Part shown: positions 31,708 through 42,900 of the stretch, piece by piece
How the letters are laid out: each line of letters opens with the position of its first letter
Numbering within the stretch: the stretch's first letter is position 1
Source: Ornithodoros turicata
Lineage: Eukaryota > Arthropoda > Arachnida > Ixodida > Argasidae
Assembly: GCF_037126465.1 (NCBI RefSeq)
Contig: NC_088206.1
Location: 9,523,187-9,587,186 of the forward strand
Length of the DNA stretch: 64,000 bases
Direction: 5' to 3'
The notes under the pieces: generated by a model
The model's database searches: none
The model's input: the letters and a program-made list of their open reading frames with translations, nothing else
What the model was told of the DNA's origin: nothing
Translations under genes and position numbers: made by a program

Positions 31708-32215
31708 ATATTAGAACTTCTGCACCTAACAACCCGCCTAATATTGTTATATTTCGGATTAGTACACGCCTTTTCAACTTCTATAACTATTTAACTATAA
31801 CCAGGTTCTTTCTTTTAAGTAGTACAACGAACACTTTACTTAGCGTGCAGGCTGCATGGAAACTATAATGATAAATGTCTTTAGCACGTGGTATCAGTTT
31901 CGTAAACCATGTAAGTTCGCGACCCAAGTGCCATTAGGCAATAGTGAAATTTTGCGTGTCCGTATCGCACGGGTATCAGAGTGCTCAACAGCGTAGCAAC
32001 TGCAAAGAACAGGAATTTCGTTCGAGACTGCGTAGCCTTTCCGGACTGCCAAATAAGAAATAAAATGCATAATTCTTACTTAAAAAAAGAAGAAAATAAT
32101 TACTAGATTTAGAATCAATACCACGACACAGAAGTTGAATTCCCAGCAGGTCTTGCAAATAGTATTGAGTCACGTTATTTGCTAAACATGCCAATAAATG
32201 TCAGCACGTACTGCG

Positions 32216-32226
32216 GAATATATAGA
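32216..32226 (+). promoter_or_regulatory. Candidate TATA box of gene B
   Basis: GAATATATAGA lies about 250 bp upstream of the proposed start codon and 170 bp upstream of a TTTACAG acceptor-like site at 32398. Weak evidence. Confidence 0.2.
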
Positions 32227-32472
32227 GGCAAGTGACGGACGTATCCCATGAAGATAGCGCATATCAATCCGAAACCATGCGCAGAAGCAGCACGCAGTCG
32301 TGACAAATTTGACACGGGCTAGGCGTCATCGTATGACTGGAACTCCGACAGTTTGCTCGAAGGACGGTCTGTTATTACATTTATAATCTCTTTACAGCTG
32401 CTTCGGGTTCTCGACACTCGCCCGCAGAATCTCACGTGGTTTGCTGGCATTAAATGTCCTAGAAGCGGAGTC

Positions 32473-32496
32473 ATGAAGTCATTATCTCTTCTTCTC
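32473..32496 (+). CDS. Gene B exon 1 (signal peptide start, tentative)
   Basis: ATG AAG TCA TTA TCT CTT CTT CTC followed by GTGAGT, phase 0, encoding MKSLSLLL. An acceptor-like TTTACAG at 32398 could start a 5' UTR part, as in gene A. Chosen because it is hydrophobic, in phase and upstream of exon 2. Confidence 0.42.
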
Positions 32497-35400
32497 GTGA
32501 GTACATATGCCACGTTCTTGGGACCTTTTTGTGTTTCGGGGACTCCTATATCCCGCAGCGCGAAAGTGCAGTATACTGGCCAAACATAAGGTAGCTTGCG
32601 TTTTGCGTTTAACTTCATCTGAGAAGTACATCTCACACACGGGCACTCTAAGTGCCTCCACACCGGCACACGATAACAGAGATTATCCTTTTAGATAACG
32701 AACTTTTTCAAAAAAGGGGATCCACTATCTCCTTTCCGACCGAAAAAAGCCTAGCTGCATCCGCGGATGATTAGCAGATCCCGATTAATTTAGCACACAA
32801 ATGCCTATGTTCAATATTTTTATCAGTCGTTAAAATAGTTTTCCAAACTTCCAGGGGCTTTATCATATATTTTTTGAGTGATAACAAATTAAACAATCTC
32901 GCGCCCCAAAATGCAGTGTGTATAGTGGCAAAAAGGATACATGGCCATTAAACAGTTTTTGTTTTCCTATGTGATCTGGAGTAGCCGGTTTTCGTAATGA
33001 GTGACCGTTTCTCCATTTTTTTTCTTTTCTTATCAACTCAACCCAACTCAAAGGGACACATGGGTTGTAAGCAAGTTATGGGGGGGGGGGTCGTTTATCT
33101 AAAGAAATCAAATAAATAAGAAAGAGAGGGCGGGTTATGGGAAGTTATGGGAAGACAATTTAGGTGACCTGTGTGAACGAAAGCACAACGGCGAAGTTCA
33201 CGCCCGTATCGCCGAGGCATTGAGCAATTCCGGAGTGCTCTAAGAGGTACACTAATGCGACGTCGCCATTGTCGTGTGTTAGCAGCGTGAACTCCTTTCG
33301 TTAAGCGGTCCTTCAAAGCTATAAAGGACCCTTACTTAAAAGGAGTTTTAACCTCCCGTGTACCACGTGTGTTACACACCATGTATTCAGTGTGCCCCAG
33401 CTGTCACGCACAGATATTAAAAAACAAAAACGGAACGCGCCGTCGGAATGACACCAGCTGACTGTTATTACAGCTAGAAGTTACCTTAGAAGTCAGTAAT
33501 TTCTAACTGTAACCTCATTAGTTGCAGCGCATTGAGGGGCATCCGATCCGAGGCATTCCTGACAAGCTATGCATTGCGTGGACTTTTCGTTTCTGCCTAA
33601 AAGTCTTATCTAATTCCATACAAGCTATATGGGTATATTAGTCTTGCGTAAGGTACAAGTTGACAAAGAAAGGTTGCCTAGCAATCGCCAAGAAGCTGAC
33701 ACGGGTGTGGAGGTAATTAAGGCTCGACAAAGCTACGGCTAATGGTTAGAAGCCACAGGAATTTGTCTCGGCAGAGCTTACGATAAATCGCGGCTGGTGT
33801 GGTATACAGTCAAATCCTTTACAACGAAACTCAGGGGACAGCAAAAAAAATTCGCAGTAAAGGTATTTTCGTTAAAAAGGTGTTCGCTATAAAGGAGTTT
33901 GACTGTATTGGGACAAAGGAGAGGTCTTTTATGTCTCGAGCACGTAGAATTAACAATGATAAAAATGATGATAATAACGTTTATGATACATAATCATGAC
34001 CAAAAAGTGTATTAGTATGTGTACCTTGTCGTGTACAGACACTCCCGTCAGTGGTGCGTCACTCGAGCTATTCCTCGACTTTCTCCACACGACAGACCTC
34101 ATGAACAAATTATGAGTTGACCTTTCATGTCATCTACACATCACGACACCCTCATCATCTTATATTTGTTTTTACTTCATCTTTGTGATATATTTTGATT
34201 TAGGAATAGCGAGCCGACCTTCGGCCAGGCTGACCTATCCGAAATAAACGTATATCCCCCCCCCCCCCCAGTGCACAGTTGAGTAATAAAGAACGTTCTC
34301 TCTCTCGTTCGGGCAACTCTTAATTGCCCTGTTGAGCAAGAGACTCCCTTCAGAGCTATCGCGCTTCATTTGAAGATCTCAGAAATTACAGCTGGTGAAG
34401 AGTTCACTGTCTGCTCACAAGGCCATCTTGTGCCTCTTCGGCTGACGCCCACAAGCAATCAGTTGCTGATGCTCTTAGTGGTGTTGATTTCGGCTGCATG
34501 CGGCTTGTGACCCTGTAATGGACCTCGAGTATACCATCAACGAGTTGCAGTCAGCAATCTCTCACTCTAGGAAAGGATCCTCACCTGGGGCCTGCGGGAT
34601 TACGTATCAGGCCATAGCCTCCTCATAGGGGCTTATAGGGGCCCTATAGTTTTGAAGCCAGGGAAGTCGCCAAAAGATCTGGCTTCATTTCGTCCCATTA
34701 GCCTCACCAGCAGCGTGGGCAAAGTAATGGGTGTACTTTAACTCTTTTTTTTTTTTTTGCCACATATATAACACCCTTTTGGAGAGTACAATTACGCTCA
34801 AAAGGGTGTCTCCTCACTCCCTCAAGGGAGTAGCATAACACCTTTCTCCCTACTGGAGAGTAATATTACTCCCCGGCAGTAATACTACTCCCTTGAGGAA
34901 GTGAGGAGACACCTTTTTGAGCGTAATTGCACTCTCCAAAAGGATGTTATATATGTGGCAAGGAAAGGAGTTAAAGTACACCCTTTTTTTAAGAGTGCAT
35001 GAGACGTCTGTGCAGTGAACACTGGCGAAGAAGTGTTCCTTCTACGTCGTTCCTGCGCAAGGTAGACCCACGGATATCCGTTTTTATATGCCGTCAGCGT
35101 TTCCTCCACCCATCACGTCGCTCATCTGCAGGCTGCGCCTCAACGTGCCATACAGTGGCCGACTTTTGTTTAAGCTCTGCAAGGTTTGGTCCCCCAACTG
35201 CGGTCTGTGTGATGTAGTTGAAGTCGTGGATCACATACTCCAAGACTGCCCGAGGTACAGTGCACACCGTTGTACGCTTGTGTCATCGCTGGCCCGTCTG
35301 GATAATCGGCCATACTCCACCGAAAAGGTTCTTGGGTGTTGGCCCGGAAATCAGCTCATACCTACCATACGCGCCCTTGTGTAATTCCTCGTCTCGACGG

Positions 35401-36927
35401 ACCTCCTTGACACTCTGCGGCGCTCTTAGTTTTTGAACATTCAGATTTCACACGTGAACTCTCCTACACTGTTGCTTTTTGGTGCCATGTTTTGTGGTGA
35501 TATTTTCATCTATTCAGTTTCAAATTGTTTAGGTGTATAGGTATAGGTTTGTGTAGTTTCCCTTTCTTCCTTTCTGAATAACGCGTCCCGGAGTAGCCAG
35601 TCCCGAGTGGCTCGGGACTAACATCTCCATTTTTTTTTCTTTTACAAATCAGTCAACGTTCTGAACAGAATGATGATATATGCGTATCCAACTCTTTCCT
35701 CCCAATGGCACACTTCTGTACTACCTGTATCCTTATTGCAATTCTTCGTACAACGCACAGTGCCTGTTCCTGTGGGAGGTTCCCGTGAACGGAGGGAGGA
35801 GCGGGGTAAGTCGACAGTCTTCTTGTTCCCTTAGTGTCGCTTAAAGATATATATTCAGATGATTGCATTAGTTGTTTCTATTAATTTTAGCGCGAGCCTT
35901 ACGTTGGGTAACGATATTCTTCCTTCACATTCCTCTCATTACTTGTCATCGATCCTGACCACATAGCGGCCGGTCTACGCACACCGAGTATATACAGGGT
36001 GTCCAAGCTAAGTGTGAACATATTTTTTAAATATATATATATCACTTTTTCCTAGATGAAATCAATTGCAATATAGCATTTGCTGAAGGGCACTCCTTAA
36101 GAGGGCATTAGCAATGTCCTAAGGCAATGTCTTAATTAACTTTCATTAATTAACTTTTTAATTATAAAAGCTACGAATTTGTCCCAAAGAGAACATCTGT
36201 TCTTTTCGGTCACCTCATATCGTAGCCGTTTTCAGAACAAAAATCCGTTCGGTAGATCGTCCGCAAAACATTCGTGAAGGAACACCGTTTTTTTTCTTTA
36301 TTTTGTTCATTGCGCATCTTCGGAGACGCGTATTTCCTTCATCCCCAATGTGAGAGGGTGAAGGAGCAGAGTGCTGCCTCATGCGTCGAAGATGAGCTTT
36401 AACTTACGGAAACGAAACAAAAACAAATGTATCGGGGTGGGGTGGGGGATATGTTTATTACGAAAAGGAAAAAAAGGAAAGCAGAAAGGAAAGATCAGCC
36501 AGTCAGAAGTCGAGTTGTCGACTCTATCGGACCTGCCCTTATCTTGCGTTGCATTTTCTGTTTTCTTTTAACCTTTTTCCAGGACGCAAGAGGCGATAGT
36601 GTGCTCTTTCCCTCTCTCACATGGGAGATGAAGGAAATACGCGTCTCCAAAGATGCGCAATGAACAAAATAAAGAAAAAAAATGTGTTCCTTCACGTATT
36701 TTCTGCGGACGATCTACCGAACGGATTTTTGTTCTGAAAACGGCTACGATATCAGGTGACCGAAAGGAACAGATGTTCTCATTGGGACAACTTCGTAGCT
36801 TTTATAATTAAAAAGTGAATTATTGAAAGGTAATTAAGACAATGTCTTAGGAGTTTGCTAATGCCCTCCTAAGGAGTGCCCATCAGCATATGCTATATTG
36901 CAATTGATTTCATCTCTGAAAAAGTGG

Positions 36928-36958
<31 letters not shown>

Positions 36959-39900
36959 ATTTCAAAAATATTCTCACACTTAGCTTGGACACCCTGTATA
37001 ACATCCGAATACATGACCAATGGGTGAAGTGGAAGTAGGTAGATGAAAAGGGTCAATAGCTCACCACTCCCTCATTTCGGGCAAGTTTTCCCCTCCCCGA
37101 CCAGTTGTCTCGCGACGTAAACACCCAATTATTACAATTATCCCCTCCCCGACCATTCTCACTTTTGTTGTCAAAGGTAGTTCACCAGTTGGTTCCCTGT
37201 TATTACACGTGCAGCAACTAATGCATTCCCAAATGCGACACTGCAGCTGAAATCACCGATGCATGGAAGCGTGTACCGCACATACTTATTCGGTCGATAC
37301 AATCCTAAGCAGCTGTTTCCACGTGTATTTCAGCCATATTTGCATTTGCAGTGACAGCTCGTGCAGCCAAGCATTGGAAACTATATTTAAGGAGCAGTGA
37401 AACACTCCCCCCCCTTTTTTTTAAATTCTTTACCTCCAGCTGTGTTGCGCAACAAATCACGTATGAGCCCTTGTGAAAGAATGACGGGCGAAGCTGACCT
37501 CTAGTGCTCGGGAGAGGTGTCGGACCTGCACACCGTCGACGAACCCTCCACTCCTTCAAAGAGCGTGTAAGTGAATGAGAGAAGTCAACGTCACATCGTG
37601 ACGTTCGCAGTTCCGACGGGAGGGATAAGGTGACCCGTGACGTAGCACGGCGTGGCCGAAGCGCGACAACAGTAATAGCGGCACGCGAAATTTCGCTGGC
37701 CAATGAGTGCTTACGGCTGCTCCCCACGCAGGCCTGATGCCACGCGGGGTCTGCTGACGTCACGTGAGGAGATCGGGCCGAGTCGATGGCTGCTTGTTCC
37801 GAGCGTCTTTTGTAAATTCCATTGCATAACGAGAACACACCGCACAGCGGAAATACTCTGCATGATGCCTGGTGAACGAAACATGAATTGGAGCCACGTT
37901 AAATGTTACGTCTCTGCTCCTTTGGGAGATAAACAACTACTTCATATTCCTGCATTTTCAGAACGACGTCTTGCAGACACTACGCGAAAGGCCTAATGCC
38001 GTCGTGCAGCTGACAGATCCAGAAACAAGGATGGCCACTACTTCCTCTCTTGTTCATGACGCCTTGAGAGCGCGTGACTCGGCCAGAAAGGTCCTCATTG
38101 TCACGAATGATGGTGTGTTCAGTTTGACTGTTGTATTTTTTTTAATGGCAAAAATGCCTGGGGTTGTTCGAAATTTAAACCGTCAATAGAAAGAGAACGC
38201 ATGACGACACCAAAGGGGCGGCGACGACATAATGTCCTTTAATGCCATCACAAACTGACGTGGAGCACGACCTTCGTGCATAATGTCATTCACGACCCTA
38301 ACAGCACGAGACGGCGGTTGTGCCTCATATGCACCAAATGCTCATAACCTCCAAACGCTCAAAACCTCCAGACGCCCATATGCACCGAAAAAAAGTTGGT
38401 GGTTTTGAGCGTTTGGTGGAAATGAGCAGGAGCGGAGAACGTGCTCATAAGCACCAAACGTCCAGAACACCCGAATGCTCATATGCACCGAAAGGCGGGA
38501 GACCACAAGGCCGGTTCTTCCTCTCCCGCATTTGGAACAAGGTCATAGGGTGAGAAAGGTGGAATGAATGGCGGCTACCAAGGCCGCTTAATGTGTCAGT
38601 TTGAAATTTATGTAACAGCTTGGTCCTGCTTGTATGTAGCCAGAACGAATAGCGCCTTCTCGTTTATAGATTTCAATTTGAGCTTTATTTTCATAGACAT
38701 GGAGGCAGACTAGGACAAAAGACTTGATTCTAGCACGAAAGGCACTCGGCTCCCAGGGCTGTAGTAACAAAGAACGCCTCCTCCGAACATATGTCCGGGC
38801 TCACTTACAAATTAGGGAGTGACTCTTTCGGGTTAAACCCGATTCCGCCCGGTTATTCCCCCCCGAACTGACCTCCGACCAATTCGGGTTAAACCCGATT
38901 TCTCCCCGAATTCCAGTCACTATGAAATCCTTAAGTGACGTTTCCACTGAAGACGAACAAAGGTGGTCACGTGTAACACATGTAAGAATGGGTCACTTAC
39001 TTTCCAAGCAATACACCCAGGTGTGTCAACACTGTCTATACCTTCGGGGATTACCGCTGGAAGGTCACGATCTCGCAAAAACAACAACAAAAGAACAAAG
39101 AAGAGAGATTAGGAAAGGACTCAATAGAGAAGAGGAGAAACAAAAACACCCGATAACACCCGATGGCACAATTATCGCCCGATTTCTCCCCGAATTACAG
39201 ATTTAAAAATAGCGCCCGATTTTTAGTGTGACCGTGACCGTGACTGACCTGGGAAATCTCTTACCTTCAGCTAAGGACGCACAACGTTACGTGGATTACT
39301 TCAGGACAACAAATCCTCGTGTGAGCGTCAGTGTCAACCGCGGACCTATCACCAACAGCGAGCTCCTCAACCGTGAAGTTACTATCACTCCGGTCACCAA
39401 TTTTGTTCCGCAACTCCAAAGGGGTTCATTTGGCCTTGACAAACTCCGACTCCTGGTTGTAGACGACGTTTCCACACTTCTAGAGAGCTCACGGAAAACC
39501 GTACTCCGGGAAAAAATGAAACTATCAAGACCAATGAAGACAGTTGGCTATTTTACAAATCAACAACATCTGGCCGCTGTTCAGGTTCTGGAGTCTATAT
39601 TCAACGGAACAGCATTGCAGGAAGCGCAGGTAGGATGTCAATTAACGTCAGAGACCAGCCATCAGAGGCGTCGACGTTGCGGCGGAAGCTCCGCCTTCGT
39701 CAAGACTAAGGGATGACAATGGTTGCTTGGAGATTTTGCACGTGTCTAAAATCAAAAGCTCCAAGCAACCAATGTCACCTTTTAGTCCTGACGAAGGCGG
39801 AGCTTCCGCCGCAACGTCGACGTAACCCCTTAACTTTCCACCTGTAAATACATAACGTCGCCCTTTTTCCTTACTTCCTACAGCTTTGTTGTCTGCCTCT

Positions 39901-42900
39901 AATTTTTTTCAACTACCTATTTCATTTCGCGGTCGTCCGATCGCGGGAAAACATTTCTTTCAGCGGGTATATATATATATATATACATAAAGTTGATCGT
40001 GCACTCCCAGCCGAGGACAGCTGTTTCGTTCTACTCGGTACTCGTCATCCCGGCGTAATGTCACTAAATGGGAGCAGAGTAGCGACACTGAGCCACGCCG
40101 GAGAGCGAGCCCGCCATCTTGAGTCATGCGCGGCTGCGTTGCCTAGCAATGGGAGGCCACTCTCCCCCTTCTCCAGTGTAGAACAACGCGCAGTCGAGCC
40201 AGCTCGCAGCCGACGAAACCGGTTTTGGATGGAGGTGACTCAACATGGAGGCGAGTTCTTGGAACGCAGTGGATATTCCGTTGACCAGACCACAGAATAA
40301 CGGCGCGCTTTATTCTGTGGACCAGACCATGCGGCGTCTGCCTCAAGTGTGGAAAAATGGCATGCATTACTTAATCTAACCTTACCGTACCTAACCTAAT
40401 TCTAGAACGTAAGACAGGCATTGTGGCCCTAACCTAACCTAATTTCTAGCAAAAATTCAGCACTTTTTCTTTTTCTGTGTGCTAGCCGTCGACGCTGTAG
40501 ACCATGTGGCGTCCGCCTCAGGTGTGGAGAAATGCCATGCCATACTGAATTTAATCTAGCCTAACCATACCTAACCTGACCCAACCTTACCTAACCTAAT
40601 TCTATGTAGAACGTAAGAAAGGCGTTGCGGCCCTAACCTAACCTTACTCGTAGCAAAAATTCAGCACTTTTTTTTCTTTCGGTGTGCTAGCCCAAACATG
40701 CCCACATGATATTGTCCACATTCACTGTGTAGCTAAAAAGACTCAAATGTTGCGCCTGAGATAAAAGGGTACACGGAGCCAAGGAAAAAAAAAGCGAGTC
40801 CACCGGGAATCGAACTCACACTCCCGGATTACCAGCCGAGGATGCTAACCACGACGCCACACCACCGACGCGCCATTATTGCGAATTTTGCCACCACTAA
40901 TCTTGTGGTCTGGCGGCCAACAGAATAAAGCGCGCCGTTATTCTGTGGTCTGGTCAACAGAATATCCATTGCGTTCTTGGAAGGAGAAACCACGTGACAC
41001 GAACGGCCCGATCCCGGGAACCGAACGGCGGCCCAGACGCGGAAAAGGAATTCAATAATCCGTACCCCTATTTAGTGACTCTATCTCAGCGCAGGGAAGT
41101 GACACGATCTTGGATCGCCGCTATCAGTGTACGTGTCTCGGCGAGACATCAGTGTTCCACGGTGACGGCACCACCTATGGAGGCCGCAGTACAAGCCAGC
41201 AAGTACATATACAAAGGAAAAATAGCCGAAGCTATGTGGCTGCATGTTGGTTGAACATATGTTCATAATTTGATCGTGCACTCCCAGCTGAGAACAGCGG
41301 TTCGTATATGTCGGCTGTGGGTTCACCCGTGGATTATCTACGGCGTGTCAATATGAATTTATTGTGCTAAGTTCAAACGTAGTCAACAAGTTTCTTCAAG
41401 CAGCCTTCAACATAATGCGGGAAGAGGGAGCATGGTTCTTTCTGTTTCTGGGATACCTGCGCAACTTTCGTAGTGCGCAAGTTGCAGAGTTCATGAACCG
41501 GACTTCACCATTCGCATTAAAGCAACAGGTCAGGGATGATTGGAATAATCAGCGATCGCTGAGCATTCCAATAGTGATTTCGTTGGCGAGAAGTGTACCA
41601 TAGAATCCATGAGAAGGTGTCTGTTTCTTTTTACCGAACACTTATATTGATGTTTGCATTGTTTTGTTTATAATAGTTAGAGCGGTTAAATGCCTTCGTA
41701 TTTTCAGACACAGGGCCCTCCAGAGCACAGTCAGTCAGGTACAGTATATACCGCTAAGGCACAATCCCAGTGATAGCCACTGTATGTGACGTAATAAACT
41801 GAACCAAGCACGAAACAAATGCATTCCAGATGCACCTCTGGACAAAGCTCTCACGCTGAGCGTAGCCGAGAAACAAGTCCTGAATGTCAGTTTCCCGTAC
41901 GACTTTGCCACCAAGTCTCTCGGAGGATACAGGTTTAAGAACCAGGATCTACTGGTCCGTGCGTTGCTGCATCCCAAATACAAAGCTAGACAAAGGAAGC
42001 AGATGAAGACTACATTCGAGCCCTTGGACTACATCGGTAACTTCGTGCTCGACTTCGTTGTGTCCAGGTAGGAATATCGTTTCGATCACGTGATATAATC
42101 ACGCGCGGAGCAGCGGGGGATAGGGTTCGGAGTCCGGGATCCCGAAATCCCGGGATTTCAGCATAATTTCATGGCCAAATTTCAAGGCAAAATCCCGGGA
42201 TTTCGGCATTTTTGACAACAAATATTCAATTGTACGAGTGAAAGGGAAAGAACGGTGTCCAATCGACTTTTTGTTTCAAGCGTCCCTTCCCCGAAAAGTA
42301 TCATTCGCAATCCGAAACCGAACCAACATTGTCGTCCACGACACATTACGACGACGTTAGCTGCTGACTCATGTGAACAACGCAAGCCATAGCGGAGAAC
42401 AGCCCTCAAGTAGCATAAAACTCCCATGAAATCGGAAGGAGTCTTCCAATCCTACATAACAAGAAATATTGCAGAATCTCTCTTTTTGTTCTTTTGATCC
42501 TCACGAATACGTATATTGGAAACGTCAATATATATATATATAATACGCGTAAAAAGAGAAAATCGAGACAGCCTTTTCAGAAAATTATAGACTCTGCTGC
42601 TGCAGACTAGAACACAACAGTCACTGTGGATGAATAAAAGGCAAGACGAGTAAACTACTCCATATATTCACACAAATGACATTCCCCAGAATACTCCAGC
42701 GGATGATGCGAAATACGTCATTGATTTTACGGCTGCGTAAGTAGAAGTGCTGACGATGATATGGGGATGACTTCCGCTACCGCGCACGGTGCGAATGCTC
42801 AATGTAATACACAGGTTTTGCCACGTGAGCAGTTTTTTTTTGTTCTGTTTTTTCCCCGCTAGAATATTCCGTGGGGATGACAGAAGACGCGAACTATATC

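Larger units (their letters stand above)
32497..35760 (+). other. Gene B intron 1 (3.3 kb, tentative)
   Basis: Contains a G10 run near 33080, a C12 run near 34257, and a LINE fragment (34500-35640) split by a MITE. Nothing between 32700 and 34200 is recognised. Confidence 0.4.
40265..40973. mobile_element. Mutator-like MITE (709 bp) with CCTAA blocks
   Basis: Ends CGCAGTGGATATTCC and GAATATCCATTGCG are inverted, with further inverted GACCAGACCACAGAATAA and GGCGCGCTTTATTCTG. A perfect 9-bp TSD TTCTTGGAA flanks it (40256-40264, 40974-40982). The interior contains two tandem copies of a unit of about 185 bp (about 40320-40485 and 40498-40690), each with CCTAACCTAACC strings and a GCAAAAATTCAGCACTTTT end. 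The right part carries a tRNA-like segment. Confidence 0.85.
39630..41707 (+). other. Gene B intron 4
   Basis: Phase 0. Contains a hairpin at 39669-39822, (TA)n near 39968, a TTGATCGTGCACTCCCAGC repeat at 39992 and again at 41272, and a nested 9-bp-TSD element at 40265-40973. Confidence 0.5.

Noticed and set aside
37305..37838. 177-codon minus-strand frame as a gene
   Set aside because: GC-rich repeat-type sequence with no recognisable domain or splice support, inside the proposed gene B intron 2.
40795..40870. Genuine tRNA gene on the minus strand
   Set aside because: A-box and B-box are present but the acceptor and T stems do not pair and it lies within a transposon; called a SINE-type remnant instead.
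41364..41603. 80-codon frame just before gene B exon 5, with a CAG|GTCAGG donor-like end
   Set aside because: As an exon it would need entry in phase 1, while exon 4 ends in phase 0; gene A has no counterpart and the peptide does not resemble Dicer.
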